From assembly GCA_011319805.1 (NCBI GenBank), contig SJRY01000236.1:744001-808000 (forward strand): a DNA stretch of 64,000 nucleotides, read 5' to 3'. Below the pieces are notes generated by a model. It searched no databases, was not told where the DNA came from, and saw only the letters and a program-made list of their open reading frames with translations. The DNA is from Macrocybe gigantea (Eukaryota; Basidiomycota; Agaricomycetes; Agaricales; Callistosporiaceae). This document shows positions 21,491 through 32,478 of this stretch, piece after piece (within the stretch, counting starts at the first letter, position 1; each line of letters begins with the position of its first letter). A program made the position numbers and the translations under genes.

Positions 21491-21755
21491 TGGTGGTGGG
21501 CGCGGGAGGTCTCGGCGAGGTTTTCCGAGGCGTAGGTTAGGGTTTTGGTTGTCTCCGGGGAGTGGGGAGTTACTTACAGGGTACGGAGTGCTTGGGGTAT
21601 GTGTATCGTGCCAGGTGGGCGGTGGATGGTGTTCTGTGTGCGTCGTGGGTTTCTTTGACGAGGGGCTGGGTTTTTCCCGAGGGCGATGTTCGCCCACCTT
21701 GCCCACAGAGTGTGGGAAATCCTGACCATGGTGGTGGTACGGGATCAAGGGCCCC

Positions 21756-21771
21756 GTAAGCATTTATTTTC
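21756..21771. repeat. Target-site duplication of LINE-1, 5' copy
   Basis: gtaagcatttattttc, identical to 14221-14236. It marks the 5' end of the minus-strand LINE at 21755, which shows that the element is not 5'-truncated. Confidence 0.95.
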
Positions 21772-22370
21772 GCTATAAAATTTAAATACATGTTTAGGTA
21801 AGAACAGTGAACAGGCAATTTCCTGTTCGACAAACCCTTGGAAGTCGTGTCGTTGGTAGCCTCCGATAAGGACACATGCTTCAGAACCAATAAACACTCC
21901 TCGGTGGGACCCATCCAACCTTGTCGCCACAGCAGGGTACGTTCTAATGAGTCATCCAGCGATGATCAATGTAAAAAGTTACCATTGTGGCACCAAGAGC
22001 CTGTACCAATCAGACCTGCCCCTTCTGCACAAATGGCTAGCGTTGAATTGACATTGCATGAGATTGAAGGCTCTTGCACTTGCAAACAACATATTAGGCG
22101 AAGAACAGCGGGAACGAGTACAGAAACAGGCGAGACGAGGTACTTGAAACTTGACATCTCTTTTTTGCTACCGAATAAGGAGTCTTTGAGCCTTCTTCAA
22201 TAACGCTAGATTAACTTCGGAAGATGGGAACTTGAGGAATAATGGCCACGAAACAACAGGATCCTTTTATCACTTGCTCATATTGTGAACCCTTGCCCTT
22301 GACCATCGACTTTCAGAAACATTGCCAACGAAAGGGTGCCACGATCACGGTGTTCAATATCCTGTTAGAG
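21772..22370. other. Region between LINE-1 and the Tra2-like gene, no clear gene
   Basis: About 600 bases. Open frames exist on both strands (21838-22203 plus, 21745-21930 minus) but neither shows a recognisable domain or good intron signals. It probably holds the 3' untranslated region of the Tra2-like gene and, before the LINE inserted, part of the upstream region of the gene at 13449-14151. Confidence 0.4.
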
Positions 22371-23419
22371 CTATACCTCTACCAGCGGGAGGATTCCCCG
22401 AAGCAGGGGCCGTCCCTGCACCGTTTGAGGGACCATCATAGTCCCGAGCCCCACCTCGGTTAGGGCTGCTGCCCGCGGAGGACTTCTTGAATAGCTTCTA
22501 CGACGCCGATATTCCGGAGAGTGCCTGCGAGGAGGAGGGCTACGACGATCACGCCAATCCCTATTGTCTCGACCATAAGGATCCCTTTCACGATCCCGAT
22601 CCCTATCACGTCGATTATCACGGTCGCGGTAGGAATCACGATAAGAGTCCCTATACTCGCGTCCATGGTAAGAATCGCGATAAGAACGACGATGGCCCAT
22701 GTATTCTCCAGGAGTGGGAGCATGAGGGCGGTCCGTCACGGAGTAGTCCACCCGAATACGACGACCATTGAGCTCCTAATTATGTGCGACATCAAATGCT
22801 GCAGCTTGTAATAACGACCGTACAACACTTACGACACCATTCAGCTCCGTGATGCATCGAGTAGCTTCGTCGACAGTGGCCATTTTTATGAATCCGAAGC
22901 CACGCGATCGGTCGGACTGGAGGATGATAAGAAGATGGTCAACAATACAGTCGGAGGCTGACACTCACCCTCTGGTCATAGACAATAGTAACCTTCTCAA
23001 CGCGACCAAAACGGCTGAATTCCTCATCAAGGTCGCGTTCTTGAGTGCGAATGCTGAGGCCGAAGACGCCCAAGACATTAGAAGGGTTCGGCGCCTGAAT
23101 GCCTCGCGTCAGTTGAGGAAGCAGGATAAATTGTAGAACGTACAATTGGTGCATGAGGTGGTCGCCGTGGAGCTGTGGGGGATCTACGACGGTAAGGAGG
23201 GCTTCTATAACCTCCGCCTGTATTGCTTCTTGCGGGACTGCGAGAACGAGAACGGCCACGTGGCGGGGGTGGGTCGCGCTCAGCAGGAGCAGGAGCAGGA
23301 GGAGCCGTATAAGCGTCAGAATACGGGTCAACGGTTGAAGACGCAGGTGGCTCTCCGTACTGAGGAAGTGAAATGAGTAACGACCATCGAAAAGTCCTGA
23401 AGCAGGGGACACTGACCAT
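22371..23419 (-). CDS. Transformer-2-like SR splicing factor (RRM protein)
   Basis: Exons 23419-23144, 23094-22969, 22916-22833 and 22775-22371 keep phase, about 296 aa. The first exon carries an Arg-Ser-rich segment ([12 protein letters not shown]). A single RRM follows: [20 protein letters not shown] contains RNP2, and [10 protein letters not shown] is RNP1 with its aromatic residues. Then comes the linker [26 protein letters not shown], highly characteristic of Tra2 proteins, and a second RS domain of Arg-Asp/Arg-Tyr and Ser-Pro repeats. Tra2 proteins bind exonic enhancers and promote exon inclusion in the nucleus. The first intron (49 nt) starts with GTACGT. The first ~20 residues are unusual for the family, so the true start may lie in another exon. 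Divergent from L18, 341 bases apart. Confidence 0.85.
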
Positions 23420-23760
23420 GGTGGTTCAACTTCAGAAACTATTTGTCACTATTTATGCGCTTGCGCCCTTCAACTCCAATTTTAAGCGCTCGTGCATGAA
23501 AAATTGTTGCGCACAGTGCACCATTTCTGTATTCACGCCGTCAACCATAAAATTGCAGAAAAGCACATCACACGAGATTTACTGAGAAGCTGCCCTATTG
23601 AGGCCTGCTACGGAATAGTGGGGTGAACGTGCGGCATGAACTGGAGAATATTTATTCAATCGGAGATTCAACTTTATCACGCCACAACTGCACAGTACAT
23701 CAAGCCTCCACGAATTAGGAAAGTCGACCCAGCACATCATACGGCAAGAACAGCTTCAAG

Positions 23761-24605
23761 ATGGTGAGCTCGCCGCCACTAGCACCGACTCTCGCGTCTG
23801 ACAGCTTGCACTCAGGGTATTGACCTCAAAGCCCACCACGTCAAGAAGGGCAACCGCACCGCCCCAAAGAGCGAGGATCCATACCTCCTCCTCCTCGTCA
23901 AAGTCTGTGTCCAGTTCCCTTGTCCATGATATGGCACTCTGACGGCAACCATCTTACAGCTTTACAGATTCCTGGCGCGCCGAACGGATTCTGATTTCAA
24001 CAAGGTACGCTTCGCTGTTATCGGAACATCTAATAAGTGGCTGGAAGTCCATTGGTGGTCTGTTTCCGTTAGGCTATACTCCACCGACTTTTTCTCTCCA
24101 AAGTCAATCGGCCCCAATCTCGTTATCTAAAATTGTCATCGAAACCGCAAAGGCCACCGATCGGGAGGCCAAGATCATCGTTCAAGTGGGCACTGTGACT
24201 GATGACGTCCGATTAACCGAGGTGCCTAAGCTGACGGTCGCCGCACTCCGCTTCACGCACTCCGCGAAAGCGCGCATTCTGAACGCTGGTGGGGAAGTCT
24301 TGACGCTTGATCAATTGGCACTGCGAGCGCCGACTGGTTCCAACACGATTTTGCTCCGCGGCGTGAGGAACTCACGGGAGGCTGTCAAACACTTTGGAAT
24401 GGGTTGGTCGCACCAACTAATTCATTGTAATTATCACTCATTTCACCCCCATTTACAGGCCCGCACAAGCACAAGAAGCCCTACACAATCTCGAAGGGTC
24501 GCAAGGTAAAGTCCCTTCATTCTCCCGCAACCTTTATAATGCTCACACCTGATCTAGTTCGAGCGCGCCCGCGGTCGCCGAAAGTCTCGCGGATTCAAGG
24601 TCTAA
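23761..24605 (+). CDS. RPL18: 60S ribosomal protein L18 (eL18), one-base frameshift in the sequence
   Basis: Cytosolic large-subunit protein. Exons: 23761-23763 (the ATG alone), 23816-23902, 23960-24004, 24073-24402, 24459-24505 and 24558-24605. Diagnostic segments: [78 protein letters not shown] and [15 protein letters not shown] at the end. In exon 4 the frame breaks at the C run 24112-24115, exactly where the conserved NRPP motif should be. One more C makes the coding length 561 nt, that is 186 aa, the usual length. As this protein is essential and very conserved, I take the break as a consensus error. Having only the initiator ATG in exon 1 is common in fungal ribosomal protein genes. Confidence 0.92.
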
Positions 24606-24895
24606 GCACTACGCTAAGATGGCTTCACCACGTGCTCACTGTTGGCGGTTTGGGATTGACGTTTGGAGCACGATACAACGTTATGCAATATGTCTATGGC
24701 ATTTCGCTATACATAGCCCCACATATTTCCTGTATTGCTATGACAAAACAATCCCAAGATGCTTCGGCAAGACATCTCAATGAATGCAAAAATGGGTCCG
24801 ACTGCGGTACGGACGGGTAATATACGGAGAATATCAAAGAAAATTCATCAGTATCATGCTTCTAGCGAAACTTCAGACACATGTGCAGGGTTACA

Positions 24896-26885
24896 TTACT
24901 TTCGAGGAGGTAGCACCTGATCGAAATGTGGGGGTACTGTGAACGTTTTCTCCGAAATGGGTGTAGCACGCCCGCTCGCATCGCCTGGCATCCCGTTTGT
25001 TTGAATACCTCGCTTCTTCTGTAGACCCGCAAATACTTCGTGCCACCAGCATAAAAGAAAACAAGGCCACCGCCAATAATGACATGGCCATACCAGCCAA
25101 GTCGCGACCAGACAATCCAAGAATTTGTCGCTGTCAACAGCATGAATGGGGAAGCGGCGTAGTTTAGAATAGCAACGGATGTGATGGTTCCGAGAAGATC
25201 ATATAGCTTTTTCATGACTGAGGGTGATTCACCAAGTCCGGGAAGCAGAAGGGGTCGAATGTTGGCTCGAGCTAGACGAGCGGCTGTGGTGATAAAACCG
25301 CCCAGCAAGAAGGTCAGATAGTAACCACTTGCAAAGCCGTGCTAATGCATCTTGAGCCGTCTGTTGTCCTAAGCCAGAAAAAAGGAAACATACCCAGAAT
25401 GCACTTGTGAGGAATGTAATCATGCTGCTCCGGAACCCTGGCTTCTTGCCCGCAGGTGTAACCCGCTTGTAGACGCATTCTCTGAGCCAGACGTTTGTCT
25501 TCATATTCCACGAGTCAAGGAGGACTTTAAAGTTGGATGGCCATTCAATCTGGAGGACCCGAACGTTGGCCGCCCCTTCCCAAAGCGACGACCCAGAAGC
25601 ACTGAAGCCTGTGAAGCCCAGTCCGGTTACGATACTTGCACCCTGCAAGGCCCATGTGTTAGCATGACAGCGAGCTATACCCAATTGACATTAGCTTACT
25701 TCCGTCAGCGTCCAGATAGCATAATATTTCGAGCGTTCCAGGAAGCCATAGACTTGAAAGAGGGCAATTCTGGCAAAAAAAAAAAAATCACTTGTGAAAT
25801 TCTGGTTAATAACTTCAGTCTTTACGACGTGCCTTATAAGAAGATGCTGTTCTGCAAACCATGTCATTAACGCTGTAGAAAAATTATATTTCCCGCCAAA
25901 AACAACAAAAATGCCAAGGTAAATGAGCCCCATAACCATTTTCCGGTACGCAACGCGCTTGCGGCCAGCAGGGAGCTTACGGCCGTTCTTGTGTTTGGAC
26001 TTGGCGTGAGCGTCCTCAAACATGACTTCGCTAACTAAATTTCTGTACTCGGTCATGTCCAGATAAGGTCCGACGAGAATCCCTGGGAAGTAAAACCTGA
26101 AAAGACATTACATCTCAAAATACCAAAGCAGGGCTATAGGCACTAACGTGTAACCCAAAAATTCCAATAGGGAGGGGAATGCTGTAATGCGTTTCGTGGA
26201 TTGCCACTTATCCAGGGACTGTAAGAATAGGCATTGGAAATGAAGCGTGTAATGAACAGAAATGAGCGAAACAAATACCTCGGCAGGTCTGCGACCGTCC
26301 CAAACATTCCATGCAAAGGTAGTTAGTTTCATCGTAAGAACCATTTGGGGTCCTGTAATGTCCATCGTTTCGTAACTGAGACCGTACATTGCGCGAATAA
26401 CGTGACTAAATGGAGATGAGCAAGAAGAAAGGCGGCTAGAGGACATGAAATACACACTTGACTGTAAGATGACCCATGACGAAACTGAAGATGTGATGAC
26501 GAGGGTTAGCGGGTGTCGCAATAGGGGACATCCAACGTACATAAAAACAATCCATGGCATGCGAGGGCTCTTGTCTACAAGAGCAATGTAGTACGTTGCG
26601 ATAATACTGAGTAGTAGTTGAAGGAATCCGGTGTATAGGTTGAGCACAGGAAGGAAAAAGAACAGCGCGATAGCAATGTTGAATAGGTGTCGAAGCGTGG
26701 GCTGGGACGAGGGTATGCGTACGAAAACACTCCCGAGAGGATAGGCGAAAAGCAGACAAAAGATGAGCTAGGAAAAGAGGGCCATGAGGACGATGATCGG
26801 AGTGTGTTAGAGCAGCAAGCGCTACCTTAATCTGGTCCACGCTGGCACCAAGCAGGTCCGCCAGCGGCTGGAATAGGGTATCCAT
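24896..26885 (-). CDS. ALE1: Membrane-bound lysophospholipid acyltransferase (MBOAT, ALE1/LPT1 type)
   Basis: ER enzyme that transfers acyl-CoA to lysophospholipids in the Lands cycle. Exons: 26885-26826, 26767-26541, 26484-26458, 26405-26279, 26218-26148, 26096-25833, 25769-25700, 25642-25394 and 25341-24896. Several membrane helices; FYFPGILVGPYLDMTEYR and the Asn region SWNMKTNVWLRECVY fit the MBOAT signature, and TSAFW|HGFASGYYLTF carries the conserved active-site His. The intron 25832-25770 has a GC-AG border with a long pyrimidine tract and is a multiple of three, so its retention stays open. Near the C-terminus the frame breaks at the CCC run 25026-25028 (GGG in the coding strand); one added base gives the family-like ending through a stop at 24896, 513 aa. 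As written, the frame runs to a stop at 24862. Confidence 0.9.
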
Positions 26886-27111
26886 GGTTCAACTGCAAGC
26901 ACGAATGCGAGTAGATCAGACGAGGATACATAGGTAGGAAGACTTTGGCCACGTACGAAGGAGAAGGAAGGCAACCTTGGAAGGGGAAATTAGCCACGCA
27001 AATTTTTTTTATTGGGTTAATGATGTGAATACATCCAAAACGGGAAGTCTAATAAGGCTGAGCGGTGGATACTGTGAATCCCAAGTCGTAGATCTTTTAC
27101 TTTCAATATGG
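26886..27111. promoter_or_regulatory. ALE1 upstream / SCO1 downstream spacer
   Basis: 226 bases between the ALE1 ATG and the SCO1 stop, both genes on the minus strand. A T/A-rich tract lies at 27001-27013. No specific factor site is recognised. Confidence 0.3.
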
Positions 27112-28103
27112 CTATACTTTCTTGCCCGTTTCCTTCTGCCAGTCCTCCACTGCTTCTCCTATCTTCTCAACAACGTCTTTCTGGCTTACATTCTGCCCAA
27201 AGGCTTCAACAAACCGGCCCTCAGGATCCATCAAATAGACGAATATTGAATGGTCGACGAGATAATCTCCCTCAGGATCCGCATTTGGCGGTGTGGAAAA
27301 GTAGACTCTGTATGCTTTGCATGCCGCCTTTATCGCCTCATAAGAACCGACGAGACCAATAAAGGCGGGATGGAAATCTTCAAGATACTGTCTCATCCTT
27401 GATGGCGTATCCCGTGCCGGGTCAACGGAGACAAAGACAGGTTGGAAGATGTTACCGTGCTTTTTTTCTATAAGACCCCTTGTGAAGCGGCTACCAAAGT
27501 TATAGACGATAATGGCACACCTATGACATTCATGACTGCAGTAACTTTGTCAAGCTCCTCCGGACAGATGTCGGGACAATTGGTGAAACCAAAGTACACA
27601 AGGGACCATTTTCCTAAGAGATTCTGTTCTGTGAACGTCTCTCCCGTGTGCGCGGAAAGGGAAAATGGGCCGCCAATCTGTGGACGCCCAAATTTTTTGC
27701 TAGCGCGTTCTTTCTCTGAATTGGCGCTCAGCATGACCTGGTGATGGACATGGAATAGGCAAAATAACATCAACAACGTACCATGCTCCTCCAGAACCTT
27801 TCTTTTCTCGTAGCGGAAGTAAAAGAACAGCCCGATGCCTGTAGCTACGAAGAGCGCAGCAGACTTTGGTGTAAATACCTACAGCGAGGACGCGTGATGA
27901 AGTTGTGAGAAGACGAAGACGAAAAAGGGACGTACGCCAACAGCATTGCGTTCGGATGAACTAGAATACAGACGCTTTTGGGAAGCGACAAACTGGGTTC
28001 CACCTGAGGTTTTGGGACTGTGGGCCGATCCGGTATAGAAGTGGGATATACGGTAACGGCATCGCACAGAACAACGACGAACAGTATTGGCGATGGTCAG
28101 CAT
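27112..28103 (-). CDS. SCO1: SCO1 copper chaperone for cytochrome c oxidase
   Basis: Inner-mitochondrial-membrane protein that delivers copper to the CuA site of Cox2. Exons 28103-27936, 27878-27782, 27715-27521 and 27467-27112 keep phase and give 271 aa, normal size. Exon 1 is Arg/Ser-rich without acidic residues until near its end, as expected for a mitochondrial presequence. A single membrane helix (LFVATGIGLFFYFRYEKRK) follows. The thioredoxin-like domain contains GRPQIGGPF, FTNCPDICPEELDK with the copper-binding CxxxC, the strand FVSVDPARDTP, and YLVDHS, whose His is the third copper ligand. Introns are 57, 66 and 53 nt. Confidence 0.94.
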
Positions 28104-28471
28104 AGGCAGAGTTGGACCTAAGGAAAGTCAGTCCACGCTCCGAAATGGCAACGAAGGTAAGTAGATCATGTGAACAGACTTCGGCCTCGGTCGCGTTCGT
28201 CAGACGAATTAATTCAATGTGTAGCCGTATTCGCAACCGTGTTCAAAGAGATGCCTTCGTCGTCGGAAACACCTGAAACATGGCTCCGTTGACTTCATTA
28301 GAGTGTATTTGCAATTGGAACACAGCACGAACAATAGGCCAAATGTGATTTTGAATTTTACAGCTGAGCAATGCTTTGTATTTTAGGAAGGTACTTTTAG
28401 CGAAAACAGAATATCGACAGGGAAATGTCATGGAAGAAGATGAGGTACTTTGAGCAGAATTCCACAAATCG
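28104..28471. other. Intergenic spacer between SCO1 and the MARVEL gene
   Basis: About 370 bases holding the SCO1 promoter and the 3' end of the MARVEL gene. No further coding signal seen. Confidence 0.4.
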
Positions 28472-29404
28472 TTAGACTTGAGGATAAGGTGATGAAGTGG
28501 TACCCAGAACCTGAACTGGCTGACCAGCCCAACCTTGGCCTCCAGGACTCTGCGGGGGATACTGCGCTGGCTGCTGCGCAGCCACCTGAGGCACATGGAC
28601 CTGAGCTTTATCGAATTGAGATTGTTGAACGGGCGGAATTGCCGGTGGAGCATTGAAATCGACATCCTTGACGGCTGAAAACCAGATACTGTGACCACGA
28701 TTGGCAGCTATGATGCTAAAGACAAAGAGCGTCCCAGTGTAGGAGAGTACTACAGCGGGCTTGAGCGAGACAACCATATGAAGCAAGTCGGAATGCGTAC
28801 GAAGTATCCAGCTAAGGAAGGCGAATGCCTGAATGCCAGCAAATTCACGACAAGCAGTTTCAACAACGCCTAATACGGCTCAGAGAGGATCAATGGCAAT
28901 ATTAGCCGATACAACGCACTGTTGCGATAATTGCATCCGGAAAAGGTTAAAAGAGCAGCATCAGCAGCGGTTGCTCCGCTAGACAGCCATAGGATCCACA
29001 GGACGCCTTCAGACCGTTAGAAACGAGCTGCAACTCGAAAGCGGAAGCCTCACTTAGCCAAGAAAGCTCAAATACTATCATCGACGAAAAGGCGCCCTGT
29101 CGAAGGATGTCCACCACAAGCCTGGCAGAAATTAGCGATGGACTTGCACATCGCCCAAGAATCGTACATTACTGGCAAGGTCAGAATTGATAAGACGGCA
29201 GTGGCGATGGTCAGAGCGGCAAAAACGAAATAACCACCAAACAAAGTGGTGGTCGTGTTCGTGATGTGCGCACTCAGGCCGAGTGCTATCAGGGAAAACA
29301 CAGCAGTCGTACCTGGAACAGAAAGATTTAGGCAGGATATTCAACGACAACAACCATAACTGACCAAGAGCAGCTAATCGGAATGCAGGAAGCCAGGTCG
29401 CCAT
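28472..29404 (-). CDS. MARVEL-domain four-helix membrane protein
   Basis: Exons 29404-29365, 29312-29168, 29121-29054, 29006-28920, 28869-28801 and 28749-28472 keep phase and give 228 aa. Four hydrophobic helices: AVFSLIALGLSAHIT, FVFAALTIATAVLSILTLPVM, VFELSWL...VLWILWLSSGA, and LSYTGTLFVFSIIAANRG. A Pro/Gln-rich cytosolic tail follows (residues about 165-228). A luminal segment with GCNYR...VETACREFAGIQAF provides the two Cys typical of this fungal family. MARVEL proteins organise membrane apposition and vesicle cargo; fungal examples sit at the plasma membrane and eisosomes. The specific role here is unknown. Intron donors GTACGA and GTGCGT are standard for this genome. Confidence 0.82.
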
Positions 29405-29457
29405 CGTGCCAAAACACCAGGTTAGGCGCACGTTGGTGATTGAGTTTAAATACTTTT

Positions 29458-29925
29458 CTACGCCGTTACGTTCCCGATTCGTTCAAGCCCTTTTAATGGT
29501 CCCTGCAGGCACTGCCAAATTAGCGTGATGCTTACCAGCGAAATCGATGAAATCGACAGCATTGCTTCGTAGAGCACGACTACCCAAAAGCCATTTTCTT
29601 CTATGAAACGGACCTTCTGCACCGGGGATGAAGTACTACATAAGAACGTCGCACTCCTACTGAATTCTGTCCAAGGACCGGTTATGGGCCCATCAAGAAA
29701 AGCAGCGCTGTCGCAGCAATAATTGTCACAGTTTGCCATTGCCAAGAATTTCTGACCATGACATGACCGCTGGTGATGAAATTGATCAGAACAATATTGA
29801 CTAAGATTCCAAACTCCAGTACTGCTACCGAATATTGGTCACCAAACTTGATCCCCTACAGAATCCAGTTCTCGACTCCGAACTGCAACGCAGAATACAC
29901 GATAATGTGAAAAGGATTAAAGCTC
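29458..29925 (-). pseudogene. Possible membrane-protein gene or remnant, model unclear
   Basis: The frame 29745-29458 encodes a hydrophobic segment (FWVVVLYEAMLSISSISLVSITLIW) and a short tail ending in LKGLERIGNVTA. Upstream on the same strand another frame from an ATG at about 29925 contains helical, hydrophobic sequence (EFGILVNIVLINFITSG) but meets stops. I do not recognise the family. It could be a multi-exon membrane protein whose introns I could not place, or a decayed gene. Confidence 0.3.
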
Positions 29926-30142
29926 ATAAGTGCCAGCAGTGCGGGATATCACTGGTATCGTGATGGAATATGTAAGAGAATACGGTGGGCTGTTGTGGAG
30001 CAAAACTATCTCCAATGAACGAGACACTGCAAGGCAGCAGGAAATTCCCGAGCGCGACAATGAACAAGACTCAAGAATGCACGGAGAACAAGTACAATGG
30101 GTTCGATCCGCTCCAGCATCGTCTGGCATTATGCTTGAGCGC

Positions 30143-30713
30143 TCATAAAGTGACAGCATCAGATTGGGATAGAGCGCCATCAATGGGCGCAGGGTTTGAC
30201 CCAAACAGCGATCGAAGTTTAAGCCAGTCAAACGGCGGATCAACAAAGCGAGCTTCGCCTGTTTGGGCAGAGAACTCGAGGCGTGGCCGATGAATGTTGA
30301 AACGATGTGCAATCAAATGGCACATCATAATAAATAAGATGACGAAGAAGATAATCGTGGAGCGAATCTTCCAAGGCGCGTTAAAGGAAGTGTACGACGA
30401 AAGTCGTTCGCGCAAGGGTGGCTTTGGGGGAGGAGCAAGAAACGCGATGGAGAAGTCGTGCGTTGACGAGGGGGATGATGGCGTTACAATAATAGCAGGT
30501 AAGGGCGACTTCTCCGTGAGCGAAACGAGGGAAAGATCTGGTGTCCGAGGTATAAGCAAGTGCTTTATGGCACCATGGCATGACTGACCTAGCGGCGCTG
30601 GTATTAAAGTGTAATCGAGACGCTGTGGTAAACGGTGAAGACGAGGTACTTAATAGGATAGGTCATTACAAGGCAGTCTTTCGGGATGGTCTGCCACTTA
30701 CAAGGACGAGGCA
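30143..30713 (-). CDS. Hypothetical single-pass membrane protein
   Basis: Exon 1 30713-30701 (ATG plus ten bases, donor GTAAGT) and exon 2 30537-30143 join in phase, giving about 135 aa. A Ser/Pro-rich N-terminal region with PPPKPPLRERLSSY is followed by a basic residue cluster and one strong helix (STIIFFVILFIMMCHLIAH), then a short tail. No known domain. The 163-nt first intron is long for this genome and may hide another exon; the 3' end could also continue through an unrecognised intron into the hydrophobic frames at 29458-29925. It diverges from the WD40 gene at 30895, 181 bases away. Confidence 0.45.
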
Positions 30714-30894
30714 TACTGAATATCGAAATAAACACAGGCCGTGAATGTTTCACCGTGCTATGGGGATTCTACTCTGGTTTCAAAAGGAGTGGCGAGAAAA
30801 GGAACGTAAAAGGGCGGATATAGCCGGTTGTTGGTCGAACGAAACGCGGTGGTGAGGAAAGAGTAAGAAGCAGGAAGAAGGTGAGGGAGGAAAT

Positions 30895-32429
30895 ATGTCA
30901 ATTCCGTTTGATGGCAACAGACTCGGCAAGGAATTATATAATCCACGCCTGTTGCTGTCGACCAAGATGCTGGAGTCGCCTAACTTGAACGTCTTTAACA
31001 CACCTTCGAGGTCATCCCAAAGCCCATCTCAGTCTTATATCCTATCGATAGCGAGCTTTCAAAACCTCTTTGCAATTTCCCTATCGATACCTGCAAATAC
31101 GATCGAGATACTTGACAAAACAACGCTCTTGAGTGTTCAGACACTACCAGGCCATGATATTGCAATCTCTTCGCTGCGTTCGGTGGATAACATAGGTGGT
31201 TCCAATCACGAAAGCCTGCTCTCATCTGGAAAGGATGGCTGCTTGAAGGTCTGGGATTCTCGATCAAACTCGGAGGCAAGCAGAAGTGGGCTTCAGATTT
31301 ATCATGACCGCTGGACAAAGCAGTCTCAAGAAAATTCCATTCAGTGACATATCTGGGCACTTCGAGACCTCTTCTGTGTTGCGACATCTCCTCTGATGGT
31401 ATGACCATTGCAGCAGGGACGGATTTACAGGGGGAAGATGCTTTTATTCTCTACTGGTCAATATCCATCTTTCCATGTCGAGTCGCATGTGGACTAAGCC
31501 CTTGATGCAGGGATCCAAGACAGCCCACGAATCCGCTAAGAATTCATGGTTCTACCCATTCGGACGACATTACATCTCTCTCGTTTTTAAAGTCGCCAAC
31601 CTCGGCGTGTCCATCTCACAGAGAAATTTTGTCTGCATCTTCTGATGGCCTATTGACTGTGTCAAACTCAGATGAAGATAATGAAGATGATGCTGTGTTA
31701 AATGTTGGGAATTGGGGTTGCAGCATTTCCCAGGCGGGATGGTTTCCGACACCATCCGGCTTAAAAATCTGGGCAGCCAGCGATATGGAGACTTTAAGTA
31801 CATGGTCTGTTGAGGTGCTTAATCATCACTTTTGTGTCGTACTTGACAACTGACGGCAACAGCTTGAGCGGTATCAGAATCTGGACATACGCGAACCTTC
31901 GTTACATACACAGCGGCGGACGTGGGTAACGGACTATCTCATCACCTGTGAACCCTCAGGGCAAGAGCTTGGTCTTTTTGTGGGCTCTAATGAGTACGTT
32001 CTTAACCATGATTAAGGGCCTTCAGTGACTGAATTGTGAGCAGAGGTGATGTGGCATTGATATCTAAGCCGGGATTACTGTCTTTGCAGAGCCCTTGGCA
32101 TCTGCAAAGTCTTTGGAGAAACAATCACGTCGGAGTTGTCCGGTCTTTATTATGGGACAGACAAGTCAGTTTGACCTATTGGTATCCTGAACTTCAAGCT
32201 TGTATACTGATTAAACAACTGCTAGAACAATGTGTTGGTGACAGGCGGTGAAGACCAGAAAATTTGTGTCTGGCCTGGGCCTGACTTTCAAGAATCAGAC
32301 GATAGGATGGATGTAGACCCTGTAACAAGAAAGCGACCATTGGACGATGGCAGCGCAAGTGTAAGGACTTTTATCTCTGATACAAAATTCAAGGCTAAGG
32401 CAGTGCGTCAAGGAGGGGAAACGGCATAG
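30895..32429 (+). CDS. WD40 repeat protein, WDR89-like
   Basis: A predicted beta-propeller. The sequence shows WD-type blades: LLSSGKDGCLKVWDSR, CCDISSDGMTIAAGTDLQ, HSDDITSLSF...ILSASSDGLLTV, GLKIWAAS, GVVRSLLWDRQ and VLVTGGEDQKICVW. A Lys-rich C-terminal tail follows a Asp-rich linker and ends at the TAG at 32427-32429. Layout and blade spacing resemble WDR89 proteins, whose role is poorly known. Introns with clear GT-AG borders follow the YW codons (donor about 31470), the WSVE codons, the SNE codons and the WDRQ codons. Between 31286 and 31341 the frame changes; this needs either a very short 38-nt intron (31286-31323) or one missing base. The start is the ATG at 30895. Confidence 0.8.
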
Positions 32430-32478
32430 ACGGTGATATGGCGAAATCCGAAGCTTCCCACAGCAACCCTGCAGTCAC

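Larger units (their letters stand above)
14237..21755 (-). mobile_element. Full-length non-LTR retrotransposon (LINE-1 of this window)
   Basis: A 7.5-kb minus-strand LINE bounded by a perfect 16-bp target-site duplication, with a 21-base poly-T (poly-A tail) at its 3' end (14237-14257). Order from its 5' end: 5' leader with a 26-bp-period repeat, ORF1 with a CCHC knuckle, then ORF2 with AP-type endonuclease, reverse transcriptase, RNase H and a C-terminal Cys/His motif. An RNase H domain plus APE endonuclease is typical of the Tad/I groups of LINEs; I have not placed it more finely. CG dinucleotides are abundant, unlike in the transposons at the right of the window. ORF2 is broken twice, each time by one missing C in a C run. 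Perfect duplication, long tail and otherwise open frames indicate a recent, possibly still active copy. Confidence 0.95.
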
